The notes below the pieces were generated by a model. It was given only the letters and a program-made list of their open reading frames with translations. It did no database searches and was not told where the DNA came from. 64,000 bases of DNA, taken from NCBI RefSeq assembly GCF_001954135.1, contig NZ_MBEQ01000094.1, forward strand, positions 62,001-126,000, in the 5' to 3' direction. The stretch comes from Mycobacterium sp. GA-1841 (GTDB taxonomy: Bacteria > Actinomycetota > Actinomycetes > Mycobacteriales > Mycobacteriaceae). Numbering within the stretch: the first letter of the stretch is position 1; every line of letters starts with the position of its first letter. Shown in pieces: positions 9,316-18,471 of this stretch. The translations under genes and the position numbers were made by a program.

Positions 9316-10848
9316 CTATGCCTCGAGTGCACGGGCTTCATTTCCACGTGTGACCGGAATGCCGAGTCTCCGAAGCCCGCGCGCGGCAGTCGCGCGCATC
9401 AGAGCGACTATCAGTTTGATCTTGAGAGGCGAGTACGGGTACCAGTTCGGTTCAGTGCTGAGAGTCGGTATCCGTGGTGCTGTGATCGCTTGCTGCCGGC
9501 AGTATTTCCGCAGCCCGGATGCTCCGCCCCACCTCGAGCCGACGCCAGATTCCTTCCAACCTCCCATGGGCAGTGCAAAGCTGAACAGATTCGCATATAC
9601 GTCGTTGATGTTGACCGCGCCGGCCTCCAGCTTGCGGGCAACACGCATGCCGCGTTGCGTGTCACGCGTCCATACGGTGGCCGACAACCCGTAGACCGAG
9701 TCGTTCGCCAGCCGGATGGCTTCTGTTTCGTCTGCGACCTTGATGACCGGGAGCGTCGGGCCGAAGGTCTCCTCGCGGATGCACGACATCGACTGGTCGA
9801 CGTCAGCGAGCACGGTGGGCTCGAAGAAGTTGCCTACCCCGGTCGTCGTGCCGCCGGTGATGGCGTGAGCGCCCGCAGCTACAGCCTCGTCAACATGCCG
9901 CGACACGATATCGACCTGCGCTCGGCTCGCCAGCGGACCGACGTCGAACTTACAACTGCGGTCATCCTGGCCTTGGCGTAGACCGCGCACAGTGTCGACA
10001 AGTTTCGCGAGAAACTCGTCGTAGACGGGTGCTTCGACGTACACCCGCTCGACCGAGATGCAGACCTGGCCCGCGTTGAACATGCCACCCCATGCGATGC
10101 CCTTCGCGGCGCGATCGAGATCGGCGTCGGCCAGCACGATCGCCGGGTCCTTGCCGCCGAGTTCCAGGCTGTACGGGACCATCCGGTCCGCGCAGTGCCT
10201 GCCGACGATTCGTCCCGTCCTGGTGGAGCCGGTGAACTGGACGTAGTCGACCTCCGCGACGACCGCAGCGCCAGTCTCCGCGTACCCGATTGCGAGTGAA
10301 AGTACCCGTGGCGCACCGATTTCAGTCCAACCACGGACGAACTCGACCGCGCTCAACGGAGTGACCTCCGAGGGCTTCAACAACACCGCCGCTCCAGCCG
10401 CGAGTGCCGGGATCACGTCCAACGCAGGCTGTGCGAATGGGAAATTCCACGGCGAGATCACGCCGACGACCGGGTACGGCCGGTACACCGTCGTCAGCTT
10501 CTTCGGCAACCCGAGCAGCCCGTGTGCCGCGGGATGCTCATCGGCGAGAAACTTCTCGGCGTTCTTCCCCCAGTAGTTGAGCAGATCAATCGCGGCGAGC
10601 GGCTCGATATAGCTGTCAACGCGAGGTTTTCCGGTTTCGGACTGGACCACGTCGTTGATGCGTTCCGTGTGATCGAGCACCCACTCCTGAAACTTCAACA
10701 GCCAGTGCTTGCGGCCGCTTGCTCCGAGATCCTCCCAACCACGTTGGGCAATACGCAGATCAGCGACTTTGGTGGCGACGATCTGTGGAGTGTCCACGGG
10801 TACCGCGCCGGCCACTCGGCCGTCTGCCGGATTGCGCACTTCGATCAT
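9316..10848 (-). CDS. Aldehyde dehydrogenase, succinate-semialdehyde dehydrogenase-like
   Basis: About 510 residues with a complete catalytic set: ISPWNFPF, the general-base Glu in LELGGKDPAIV, the nucleophile Cys in NAGQVCISVER, EETFGPTLPV and the C-terminal NVNDVYANL-like segment (here INDVYANLFSFALPMGGWKESG). It oxidises an aldehyde to an acid with NAD(P). The ATG at 10848 is preferred because it follows the stop of the upstream SDR at 10862 and begins IEVRNPADG, the usual ALDH start; longer in-frame starts would overlap that SDR. As part of the operon it could oxidise an aldehyde made by the neighbouring SDRs. A related gene at 3298-4766 is broken, so this may be the working copy. Confidence 0.85.
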   Translation of the reverse strand: MIEVRNPADGRVAGAVPVDTPQIVATKVADLRIAQRGWEDLGASGRKHWLLKFQEWVLDHTERINDVVQSETGKPRVDSYIEPLAAIDLLNYWGKNAEKFLADEHPAAHGLLGLPKKLTTVYRPYPVVGVISPWNFPFAQPALDVIPALAAGAAVLLKPSEVTPLSAVEFVRGWTEIGAPRVLSLAIGYAETGAAVVAEVDYVQFTGSTRTGRIVGRHCADRMVPYSLELGGKDPAIVLADADLDRAAKGIAWGGMFNAGQVCISVERVYVEAPVYDEFLAKLVDTVRGLRQGQDDRSCKFDVGPLASRAQVDIVSRHVDEAVAAGAHAITGGTTTGVGNFFEPTVLADVDQSMSCIREETFGPTLPVIKVADETEAIRLANDSVYGLSATVWTRDTQRGMRVARKLEAGAVNINDVYANLFSFALPMGGWKESGVGSRWGGASGLRKYCRQQAITAPRIPTLSTEPNWYPYSPLKIKLIVALMRATAARGLRRLGIPVTRGNEARALEA

Positions 10849-10861
10849 CGGTAGATCTGCC

Positions 10862-11704
10862 TCAATTGTCCGTGCCACGAGCGCGGTCCTCGTACGCCTT
10901 ACGTTGCGCACTGTTGACGTCGTCGGTGAAGACATGGTCGCCACCGAGCCAGCTGGACAACGTTTCGCCAACGGACATGGGCAGGAACTTCTGCGTCGAG
11001 ATGATGGCGCCGATCAGTCTGCTGACGCGCAGCTTGGCCCGCGGGTGGTTGATCAACGACACGATGCCTTCGGCGATGGCACTGGGCTCGACATTGCGAA
11101 ACCCCTTGATGCCCTTGGTCCCTGCGGTCAGTTCGGTGTTGACGAACGACGGCATCATCGTCGAGAAGCGCACCCCGGTGGTGCGGTTCTCGACGCGGAC
11201 GGCGTCGGTGAATCCGACGACCGCGTACTTGCTGGCGCAGTAGGTCGCCAAACCGGGGGCATAAGTTTCGCCGGCCAGCGACGCGACGTTGATGACGTGA
11301 CCTGATCCGCGCGGAACCATCCGCCGCACAGCAAGTTTGGTACCCAGAATCACGCCGTAGGTGTTGATGTCGAGGATTCGTCGGGTCACGGCGTTCGGCT
11401 CGTCGGTGATCGTGCCAACCGGCATGATGCCCGCGTTGTTGACCAGCACATCGATCGGTCCGAGCCGGCGTTCCACGTCGTCCAGGAACGCATTGAACGA
11501 ATCCGGATCAGTGACATCGAGTCGGCCGGCAACCTCGAGTCCCAAATCGCTGCCCGACTGCTTCACGGCCGTTTCGTCGATGTCGCCGATCGCGACTTTC
11601 GCGCCCAGATTGTGCAAGGCGGTCGCCGTCGCAAGCCCGATACCCCGCGCCCCGCCGGTGATGACAATAACTTTGCCGCGCACCGCTGCTACCCGATCTG
11701 CCAT
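10862..11704 (-). CDS. Short-chain dehydrogenase/reductase
   Basis: A 280-residue classical SDR with the NAD(P)-binding TGGARGIG, the structural NNAG, the catalytic Ser in INVASLAG and the Tyr-Lys pair in YCASKYA. Its C-terminal part (MSVGETLSSWLGGDHVF) resembles mycobacterial SDRs that act on hydrophobic alcohols. The ATG at 11704 has a strong AAGGAG site eight bases upstream; the longer frame to 11791 is rejected. It sits 10 bases after the hydrolase and is followed by the aldehyde dehydrogenase, which fits alcohol to aldehyde or ketone to acid chemistry. The exact substrate is unknown. Confidence 0.85.
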   Translation of the reverse strand: MADRVAAVRGKVIVITGGARGIGLATATALHNLGAKVAIGDIDETAVKQSGSDLGLEVAGRLDVTDPDSFNAFLDDVERRLGPIDVLVNNAGIMPVGTITDEPNAVTRRILDINTYGVILGTKLAVRRMVPRGSGHVINVASLAGETYAPGLATYCASKYAVVGFTDAVRVENRTTGVRFSTMMPSFVNTELTAGTKGIKGFRNVEPSAIAEGIVSLINHPRAKLRVSRLIGAIISTQKFLPMSVGETLSSWLGGDHVFTDDVNSAQRKAYEDRARGTDN

Positions 11705-11714
11705 GGAAACTCCT

Positions 11715-12578
11715 TCATATGGCGCCGGTACGAGTCCCGCCCACGGCACCTGCCAGTTGCAGGGCGAGAGCGGTGATGTGGTCCGGCGCATCCAGTTGGG
11801 GACAGTGCCCGACGCCGTCCAGCAACTCGAGTCGACTCTGTGGATTGGCGGCGTGCAGGCGCTTGCTGGCCGCGACCGCGACGAGCTTGTCCCGGGTGCC
11901 GTGCACGAACACGGTGGGATAGGCGATGTCGTGTGCGGTGGCGACCACTGCGACCTCGACCATCAGCCGGCCGCCGAGAACGGCGAAATCGCTCCGTACT
12001 CGCCGCGAGCTGAGTTGGTCGGTCAGCAGCGCGACCACGGCGGGGTCGGCGAGCCGGTAGTCGCCGTAAAGCAGTTGGGCGCCGACAACCTTCGCGCTCT
12101 GTCCGAAGATCGCACCCGGGATCGGCAACCTGGCCAATGCGGCCAGTGTCCGGCCTCGGCACGTCATCCCGGCCTTCATCAGCGGCGTCCACCGGTCGGT
12201 GGCGGTGTCCAAGGCAAGCAGCCCGCGTACGGGCAGACCGGATTCGGTGTCGAGCAATCGCACCGCAGCGCTCGCGCCGAGTGAGTTCCCCACCAGCACG
12301 ACGGGAGTGCCAATTCCGTGTGTGGTCACCACGGCCCGCAGAAACCGCACCAGCTGCGGCAGGAACGGACCCGTCGACGGTGGGTCGGCCTGGCCGAAGC
12401 CGGGCAGATCGACCGCGATGGCCGCCTGCCCGGCCGCGGCGCACCGCTGCAGAACGGGACGCCAACATGGCGCAGGATGGCCGAATCCGTGCACCAGAAC
12501 CAGCGTCGGCCCCGCTCCGTCGACATACAGTTCGCGGGTACCGACACCGGCGTACTCAGCGCGCCGCTCGCCGATCAT
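11715..12578 (-). CDS. Alpha/beta hydrolase
   Basis: A 287-residue hydrolase. Visible features are the oxyanion strand LVLVHGFGHPAPCW, the nucleophile elbow GNSLGA with Ser, an Asp in VHGTRDKLV and His in GVGHCPQLDAPD. It shares these blocks with the hydrolase at 8451-9311. Its ATG overlaps the stop of the SDR upstream by four bases (ATGA), so translation is probably coupled. Within an operon that also encodes MaoC, thiolase and SDR proteins, it could cleave a C-C bond after ring oxidation or hydrolyse a lactone or thioester. Those are inferences from context. Confidence 0.8.
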   Translation of the reverse strand: MIGERRAEYAGVGTRELYVDGAGPTLVLVHGFGHPAPCWRPVLQRCAAAGQAAIAVDLPGFGQADPPSTGPFLPQLVRFLRAVVTTHGIGTPVVLVGNSLGASAAVRLLDTESGLPVRGLLALDTATDRWTPLMKAGMTCRGRTLAALARLPIPGAIFGQSAKVVGAQLLYGDYRLADPAVVALLTDQLSSRRVRSDFAVLGGRLMVEVAVVATAHDIAYPTVFVHGTRDKLVAVAASKRLHAANPQSRLELLDGVGHCPQLDAPDHITALALQLAGAVGGTRTGAI

Positions 12579-13462
12579 TCGGTGGCGGCCCAGTGATCCA
12601 ATTGCGCGGGCAGCTTGTCGAGCAGCCAGGGGCCGTCGGTCTCGACGACATCCTTCGTGGTCCAGCCTTGCAGCAGTGACACCGCGCCACCCTGCACCGC
12701 GAGAACCTTGCCAGTCAGCGGGCAGTCCTCGGAGGCGAGGTACACGACGACCGGGGCAATGTTGGCCGGGCTGAACGCATCGAACTCGCCATCGGGAACT
12801 TCTTCTTCGAACATGGCGCTCATGCCCGGGGTGGCCAGGGTGAGGCGAGTGCGCGCCACCGGGGCGATCGCGTTCACGCGCACGCCATAGCGCTCGAGTT
12901 CCAGTGCGGCCACCTCGGTGAGGGCAGCGATACCGGCCTTGGCGGCACCGTAGTTGGCCTGCCCTGCGTTGGGCATGAATGTGCCGGATGCCGACGCGGT
13001 GTTGACCACCGCGGCCTTGACCCTTTTACCGGCCTTGACCTGATCCTTCCAGTAGGCCGCGGCATGGTGGAGCACCGAGAAATGACCCTTGAGGTGCACC
13101 GCGATCACCGAGTCCCACTGTGACTCGTCCATGCCCGCGATGAACGCGTCGCGCAGGATACCCGCGTTGTTCACCACGATGTCCAGGCCGCCGAACTCTG
13201 AAATAGCCTGGTCAACAAGGCTTTTCGACCCAACCCAGGTGGCGATGTTGTCAGTGTTGGCGACGGCTTTGCCGCCGGCGGCGATGATCTCGTCGACCAC
13301 CTGCTGAGCCGGCCCGGCGTCCGTGCCGCTGCCGTCGTTGCTGCCGCCGAGGTCATTGACGACCACGCTGGCACCCTCTTTGGCGAAGAGCAGCGCGTGC
13401 TCGCGCCCGATGCCACGCCCGGCGCCGGTAATGACGGCGACACGATTCTCCATTGAACCCAT
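12575..13462 (-). CDS. SDR, (3R)-hydroxyacyl-CoA dehydrogenase-like (HSD17B4-type)
   Basis: A 295-residue SDR with TGAGRGIG, NDLGGS after beta-2, NNAGILRD, Ser in NTASASG and the catalytic Tyr-Lys in NYGAAKAG. The ND-GG-DG-G pattern after the nucleotide-binding loop and the C-terminal VVYLASEDCPLTGKVL are typical of SDRs from the multifunctional enzyme type 2 group, which oxidise (3R)-hydroxyacyl-CoA. This fits well with a MaoC hydratase and a thiolase in the same operon: hydration, oxidation and thiolysis would complete a beta-oxidation round. The start has GAAGGAAAACACC before ATG. Its stop overlaps the next hydrolase. Confidence 0.85.
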   Translation of the reverse strand: MGSMENRVAVITGAGRGIGREHALLFAKEGASVVVNDLGGSNDGSGTDAGPAQQVVDEIIAAGGKAVANTDNIATWVGSKSLVDQAISEFGGLDIVVNNAGILRDAFIAGMDESQWDSVIAVHLKGHFSVLHHAAAYWKDQVKAGKRVKAAVVNTASASGTFMPNAGQANYGAAKAGIAALTEVAALELERYGVRVNAIAPVARTRLTLATPGMSAMFEEEVPDGEFDAFSPANIAPVVVYLASEDCPLTGKVLAVQGGAVSLLQGWTTKDVVETDGPWLLDKLPAQLDHWAATE

Positions 13463-13506
13463 GGTGTTTTCCTTCGGTTGAGTCAGGGCTGACGAGCCAG
13501 AGCCGG

Positions 13507-13941
13507 TCAGGCGACCAGCGCGGCCAGCTTGTCGAGGGAGGCTTCGAGCTCCTTGGTGGAGGCCCGCTCGATCGCACCGCCGATGGCGCCGACCATCATC
13601 TGGCTGATGAACTCCGCGTCGAGCGTCGCGATCGACGCGTCGTCACCCTTGGGTTCGACAGTCAGCGTGAAGGCGATCTTGGCGCCTGCCATGCCGGTGC
13701 CCGAGAACTTGGTCGTGTTGGGTGCGTCGTACTCGTCGACGGTGAAGGTGATCGTGTTCGCCATGCCCATGATGGTGAGAACCTCGGCCATCGTTGCGCC
13801 CTTGGACAGCTGAGCCGGCGGCGCTTCCTTCCACTTGGTGTGCAGAGTCAGCCACTCCTCGAACCGGTTCGGGTCGGAGATCACCGCCCACACCTTGTCC
13901 TGCGACGCCGCAAACTCCCGGCTTACGTTCGATGATGCCAT
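13507..13941 (-). CDS. SRPBCC-fold protein (polyketide cyclase/dehydrase-like)
   Basis: A 144-residue protein with the START/SRPBCC pattern: an N-terminal strand SREFAASQDKVWAVISDPNRFEEW, central strands and a long C-terminal amphipathic helix (FISQMMVGAIGGAIERASTKELEASLDKL). These small proteins bind hydrophobic ligands in a deep pocket; some are cyclases, hydratases or carriers. Start at 13941 is fixed by AAGGAG eight bases upstream. Longer open reading upstream runs into the thiolase gene and is rejected. Lying between thiolase and SDR, it may bind the pathway intermediate; no catalytic residues can be assigned. Confidence 0.8.
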   Translation of the reverse strand: MASSNVSREFAASQDKVWAVISDPNRFEEWLTLHTKWKEAPPAQLSKGATMAEVLTIMGMANTITFTVDEYDAPNTTKFSGTGMAGAKIAFTLTVEPKGDDASIATLDAEFISQMMVGAIGGAIERASTKELEASLDKLAALVA

Positions 13942-13985
13942 TTTCGTACTCCTTGTTCGTGATTGATGTTGTGGAACAGATTGTT

Positions 13986-15185
13986 TCAGCGCTGGGCTGG
14001 TCGGTAGGCGGTGACGACGGCGGCGCCACCGAGACCGATGTTGTGGGCGAGAGCAACCTTGGCGTCCGGCACCTGACGGGCGTCGGCCTGGCCGCGCAAC
14101 TGCCACGTCATCTCGGCGCACTGCGCGAGCCCGGTCGCGCCGAGGGGGTGGCCCTTGGAGATGAGCCCGCCGGACGGGTTGACGACCCAGCGGCCGCCGT
14201 AGGTGGTGTCGCCGGCGTCCACCAGTTTGTGGCCCTCACCTTCGGCGCACAGGCCCAGCGCCTCGTAGGTGAGCAGTTCGTTGGGGGAGAAACAGTCGTG
14301 CAACTCGATGACGTCGACGTCGTCGGCGGTGATCCCGGCCTGCTCGTAGACGTTGCGGGCCGCGGTGGCACTCATGTCGTATCCGACGAGCGCACGGGCG
14401 GTTTTCGCGGAGAACGTCGACTCCATGTCGGTGACCAGCGACTGGCCCACGATTTCGACCGCACGATCCGCGAGGTCGTGCTCCTCGACGAATCGCTCGC
14501 TGGCCAGCACTGCAGCGCCGGAGCCATCCGATGTGGGCGAGCACATCAGCCGCGTCATCTGCAGCGGCTCATAGACCATCTTCGCGGACTGGATCTCCGC
14601 CAGCGTGTACACGTCCTGGAACTGGGCATACGGGTTGTTTGCCGAGTGCCGGTGGTTCTTCTCGGCGATCTTGGCGTAGTGCTCCGGGGTGGAGCCGTAG
14701 CGTTCCATGTGCTCGGCACCCGCGGCGCCGAACATCCAGGGCGCCACCGGCATTGCGAAGTCCCGCAACTGGGCGAGCGCCTCGATGTGGCGGAGCAGCG
14801 GCTGCTCCCGGTCGGTGAAGCCGGCGTCGAGTGAGCCGCTCTGCATCTTCTCGAAGCCGATCGCCAGCGCACAATCGGCCAACCCGCCGCGAATCGCCCG
14901 GGCTGCCAGGTACAACGCCGACGATCCGGTGGAGCAGTTGTTGTTCACGTTGACCACGGGGATGCCCGTCATGCCGAGCTCGTAGATGGCCCGCTCGCCG
15001 GAAGTCGAGTCACCGTAGACGTAGCCGGCGGCAGCCTCCTGGACCTTGCCGTACTCGATCCCGGCATCCTCCAGGGCCTTGGTGCCGGATTCCTTTGCCA
15101 TCGCCGGGTAGTCCCAGCCCTCGCGGCGACCCGGCTTCTCGAACTTCGTCATGCCGACACCGACGACAAATACCTTGTTGGTCAT
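13986..15185 (-). CDS. Lipid-transfer protein/thiolase (SCP2-thiolase type)
   Basis: About 399 residues with thiolase landmarks: nucleophilic Cys in NNNCSTGSSAL near residue 90, the HDCFSPNELL motif and the His of GHPLGATGLAQ near the C-terminus. The last Cys of a standard thiolase is replaced by the GLGGAAVV context, as in SCP2-type thiolases and mycobacterial Ltp proteins. These cleave beta-ketoacyl-CoA or act as retro-aldolases on branched side chains. I prefer the ATG at 15185, which has AAGGAG eight bases upstream, although a GTG at 15194 overlapping the MaoC stop is possible. It probably works directly after the MaoC hydratase and the SDR in the same operon. Confidence 0.85.
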   Translation of the reverse strand: MTNKVFVVGVGMTKFEKPGRREGWDYPAMAKESGTKALEDAGIEYGKVQEAAAGYVYGDSTSGERAIYELGMTGIPVVNVNNNCSTGSSALYLAARAIRGGLADCALAIGFEKMQSGSLDAGFTDREQPLLRHIEALAQLRDFAMPVAPWMFGAAGAEHMERYGSTPEHYAKIAEKNHRHSANNPYAQFQDVYTLAEIQSAKMVYEPLQMTRLMCSPTSDGSGAAVLASERFVEEHDLADRAVEIVGQSLVTDMESTFSAKTARALVGYDMSATAARNVYEQAGITADDVDVIELHDCFSPNELLTYEALGLCAEGEGHKLVDAGDTTYGGRWVVNPSGGLISKGHPLGATGLAQCAEMTWQLRGQADARQVPDAKVALAHNIGLGGAAVVTAYRPAQR

Positions 15186-15190
15186 GGTGT

Positions 15191-16048
15191 TCACTCCTTG
15201 AATTCGGCGAGACCGTCGGTGATGACGAACTTGTCGGGCTTCTCATCACCCGCGGTCTCATAGGCGTACACGCCGTCTGCCTTACGCCAGATGCGGCTTG
15301 TGATGGTTTCTTTCGGCCGACCCGGCTTCGTCAGACGCACCGCCAGCCGCTTCAACCGAGCGGGATCTTCGGGGCTGATATTGGCGATCAAGGCGTGCGA
15401 GGTGAACGCGATGGTGCACAACCCGTGGATGATGATCCCGGGAAGGCCCATGGCCCTGGCGAATTCGTCGTCCAGATGGATCGGCATCGGATCACCGGCC
15501 GGCTCGCTGTACCGGAACGTCTGGTCCTCGTCGAACTGCTGGACCACGGTGAAGTCCGGGTCACGCTCGCGCAGTGAGTCGTCGAACGCGTGATCAGGCG
15601 CGGGAACGCCGAGCGAGCCGTCGAATTCGCCGCCGCGGAAGAACCCGATGAAGTATTGCTCGTTGACCAGATCGCCGCGGTCGCTGCGAGTTTCCATCAG
15701 CGTGGTCACCACCACGCCAGATGACTTACCCTCGATGCCGATCGGCTTGGCCCGAACGGTCAGCACCTCGCCGGGTTCGATGGGGCGGCGGAACCGGAAG
15801 TCGTGCTCGCCGTGCAGGATTCGCAACATTAGCTCGTCCGGGACGACGGACATGGTGGCGTCCGCCATCATCACCATGGCCGGTACCACCGCGAACACCG
15901 GCGGCGCGTACGTGCCGTCCAAGTGCTGGGCGATCGGGTCGTTGGTGGCCTTGGCGTACGCGATCGTGCGCTCGGCCTCAACCTTGAACTCCTGCTCTTC
16001 GCCCCATACATCGAGGCGGTCGAGGTTGTATCCCTCGTTATCGGCCAC
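15191..16048 (-). CDS. MaoC-type double-hotdog enoyl-CoA hydratase
   Basis: A 285-residue protein with two hotdog domains, as in multifunctional-enzyme-type 2-enoyl-CoA hydratases. The C-terminal half has the hydratase-2 signature: YSEPAGDPMPIHLDDEFAR followed by GLPGIIIHGL, which supplies the catalytic Asp and His. The N-terminal half (TIAYAKATNDPIAQHLDG) is the degenerate substrate-binding hotdog. It would hydrate trans-2-enoyl-CoA to the (3R)-hydroxy product that the SDR at 12575 could oxidise. The start is a GTG at 16048 preceded by AGGAG. It is the first gene of the minus-strand operon, about 150 bases from the divergent AraC gene. Confidence 0.85.
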   Translation of the reverse strand: MADNEGYNLDRLDVWGEEQEFKVEAERTIAYAKATNDPIAQHLDGTYAPPVFAVVPAMVMMADATMSVVPDELMLRILHGEHDFRFRRPIEPGEVLTVRAKPIGIEGKSSGVVVTTLMETRSDRGDLVNEQYFIGFFRGGEFDGSLGVPAPDHAFDDSLRERDPDFTVVQQFDEDQTFRYSEPAGDPMPIHLDDEFARAMGLPGIIIHGLCTIAFTSHALIANISPEDPARLKRLAVRLTKPGRPKETITSRIWRKADGVYAYETAGDEKPDKFVITDGLAEFKE

Positions 16049-16200
16049 TGGTGAACTCCTGTGCGCTTCATCGGGCGAGTTGTCACGGTCGACGCTAAGG
16101 AGCGGGACGGGGTCCGGCGATGACCGAACCTCTCGCCCCGTTGACCGAAACGCTCACGTCTTTTCACCGGTGCCCAGAGCCGGTTGCTACGGTCAGCGTC

Positions 16201-17202
16201 ATGTCCGCCGGCCCTGAATACACGATTGCGATTCGGCGCGTGCAGGACATGATCGAGCTCGGACGTCGCCTGAACTTGGACGTCGAGACCCTGCTCACCG
16301 AGGCGAGCATCGAGCCGATGCTGCTCGACGAGGGGCGCTCCCGCGCCACGGCCGCCCAGGCCTCCACCCTGATCCGACACGTGTGGCAGGTCACCGACGA
16401 CGAACTGCTCGGGCTGGGTTTGCAGCCGGTGCCGCGCGGCACCTTCCGCCTGGTGTGCTTCGGTCTGCTCAGCGCCGCCGACGTGGGCACTGCCCTACGA
16501 CGGTTCGAAAGCTTCAACAAGTCACTGCCGGGGGTTCCGCCGGTGATGCTGTCCGAGGATGCAGGAGTCGCCCGCGTCTCGTTCGACATCAGTGCCGTCT
16601 CGCAGCCGGTGGGCCTGGCCATCGACACCATGCTGGCCGTCGTGCACCGCTTCATCGGCTGGGCGATTCGTCGCAGGGTGGCGCTGCTAGGGGTCGAGGT
16701 GCCGTACCGGGCCGATCCCGAACTTGACGACTACGACCTGTTATTCGGTGCGCCCGTGCGGTTCTCTGCACCGGCACCGGCGCTGATGTTCGACGCCGAG
16801 GTGCTCTCCGCGCCGATCGTGCGCAGCGAGCAAGAGTTGATGGAGTTCCTTCGGGACGCGCCCGCGGGGGTGCTGGAACGACGTGACTATGGGGTCTCAC
16901 TGACCAGCCAAGTGCGGCGCATCCTGCAACGCGGCCCGGCCGGCGACTGGCCGAGCGTCGAAGACACCGCGGCTGAACTGGCCATGAGTCCGCAGACCCT
17001 TCGGCGCAAGCTGCGTGAGGAGAACACCTCGGCTCGCGACATCCGGGAGGACATCCTGCGTGACGCCGCGATCGCCAGCTTGGTGCGCGGCGACGAAACC
17101 GTCGCGGCACTGTCCCGTCGGCTCGGCTTTTCCGAACCCAGCGCGTTCTCCCGAGCCTTCCGGCGTTGGACCGGTAGCGCGCCGGGCTCATATCAGCATT
17201 GA
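16201..17202 (+). CDS. AraC-family transcriptional regulator
   Basis: A 333-residue regulator. Residues 1-200 or so resemble the arabinose-binding-like N-terminal domain found in OruR/ArgR-type AraC proteins (LGLQPVPRGTFRLVCFGLL). The C-terminal 90 residues hold two helix-turn-helix units: SVEDTAAELAMSPQTLRRKL and the second, VAALSRRLGFSEPSAFSRAF, ending with RRWTGSAPG, the AraC signature. Start ATG at 16201 is chosen because the in-frame upstream extension from 16120 is Pro/Thr-rich and unconserved. It lies between two catabolic transcription units facing away from each other and is probably an activator of both. Confidence 0.85.
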   Translation: MSAGPEYTIAIRRVQDMIELGRRLNLDVETLLTEASIEPMLLDEGRSRATAAQASTLIRHVWQVTDDELLGLGLQPVPRGTFRLVCFGLLSAADVGTALRRFESFNKSLPGVPPVMLSEDAGVARVSFDISAVSQPVGLAIDTMLAVVHRFIGWAIRRRVALLGVEVPYRADPELDDYDLLFGAPVRFSAPAPALMFDAEVLSAPIVRSEQELMEFLRDAPAGVLERRDYGVSLTSQVRRILQRGPAGDWPSVEDTAAELAMSPQTLRRKLREENTSARDIREDILRDAAIASLVRGDETVAALSRRLGFSEPSAFSRAFRRWTGSAPGSYQH

Positions 17203-17322
17203 AAACGCGCCCAACCACCGTGAGCGATCCGGTCAATGAGGTGATCGCCGCGGTCATTGGTGGCGGACCACCAGACCCATAGCGTCGAAGCAGGAGTCAT
17301 CACAGACCAGAGGAGTTCAACT

Positions 17323-18471
17323 GTGGCCTTGCACCGATCATCATGGATGGACAAGGACCTGGACGCGCTGACCGATCTCGCGCGCCGGTTCTACGAGAAG
17401 GAATGCGCCCCGAACGAGGAGCGCTGGGGCGCCCAGCAGCACGCCGACCGCGAAGTCTGGAAAAAGGCCGGTGAGCTCGGCCTGCTGTGCACGAGCATCC
17501 CCGAGGAGTACGGCGGTGGCGGCGGCACCTTCGCCCATGACGCAGTGATCGCGGTCGAGCAGATTCGTGCCCTGGCACCGAGTTTCGGCGGGCCACTACA
17601 CAGCACCATCGTCGCCCACTACATCAGCAGCTATGGCACCGAAGATCAGAAGCACGCCTGGCTGCCGAAAATGGCCAGCGGCGAAGCCATCGGCGCCATC
17701 GCCATGACCGAGCCGGGCACCGGCTCGGATCTGCAGAGCATCAAGACCAAGGCCGTCAAAGATGGTGACGACTATGTGATCAGCGGATCCAAGACGTTCA
17801 TCTCCAATGGCTTCCTGGCAGATCTGGTGATCGTGGCCGCCAAGACCGCTCCCGAGAGCAGCGGCGTGGACAGCACCTCGCTCATCGTGGTGGAGACGGA
17901 TCGCGCCGGCTTCCGGCGCGGCCGCAACCTCGAGAAGATCGGCCAGCACGGCCAGGACACCGTCGAGCTGTTCTTCGACGACGTCCGGGTTCCCCAGTCC
18001 AACCTGGTGGGCGGCGCCGAAGGGCTGGGCTTCATCCAGCTGATGCAGCAGTTGCCGCAGGAGCGCCTGATCCTCGCCGTGATTGCGGCTGCCGCGATCG
18101 AGAAAACCGTCGAGCTCACCGTCGCCTACACCAAGGAGCGAGAAGCGTTCGGCAAACCTGTCTTCAAGTTCCAGAACACCCAGTTCGTGCTCGCCGAGTG
18201 CGACACCATCAAGAGCATCGCCTGGAGCTTCGTCGATGATTGCGTCGCCAAGCACCTGGTGGGCGAATTGGACGTCCCGACCGTGGCCAAGGCCAAGTGG
18301 TGGCTCGCCGATCAGCAGTGCAAGGTCGCCGACGAATGTCTTCAGTTGTTCGGAGGCTACGGCTACATGACCGAGTACCCGATCTCCCGGATATTCGCCG
18401 ACTCCCGTATCCAGAAGATCTACGGGGGCACCAACGAGATCATGAAGATGATCATCGGAAAGAGCCTGTGA
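17323..18471 (+). CDS. Acyl-CoA dehydrogenase
   Basis: About 382 residues with the family signatures AMTEPGTGSDLQSIKT (FAD and substrate binding) and the C-terminal GGYGYMTEYPISRIFADSRIQKIYGGTNEIMK; the Glu in YGGTNEI is at the position of the catalytic base in many members. It oxidises an acyl-CoA to the 2,3-enoyl-CoA with FAD, passing electrons to ETF. The GTG at 17323 is chosen over an in-frame start at 17257 because AGAGGAG lies just upstream and VALHRSSWMDKDL resembles family N-termini. It is first in a three-gene plus-strand operon with overlapping genes and would feed the MaoC hydratase of the opposite arm. Confidence 0.88.
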   Translation: MALHRSSWMDKDLDALTDLARRFYEKECAPNEERWGAQQHADREVWKKAGELGLLCTSIPEEYGGGGGTFAHDAVIAVEQIRALAPSFGGPLHSTIVAHYISSYGTEDQKHAWLPKMASGEAIGAIAMTEPGTGSDLQSIKTKAVKDGDDYVISGSKTFISNGFLADLVIVAAKTAPESSGVDSTSLIVVETDRAGFRRGRNLEKIGQHGQDTVELFFDDVRVPQSNLVGGAEGLGFIQLMQQLPQERLILAVIAAAAIEKTVELTVAYTKEREAFGKPVFKFQNTQFVLAECDTIKSIAWSFVDDCVAKHLVGELDVPTVAKAKWWLADQQCKVADECLQLFGGYGYMTEYPISRIFADSRIQKIYGGTNEIMKMIIGKSL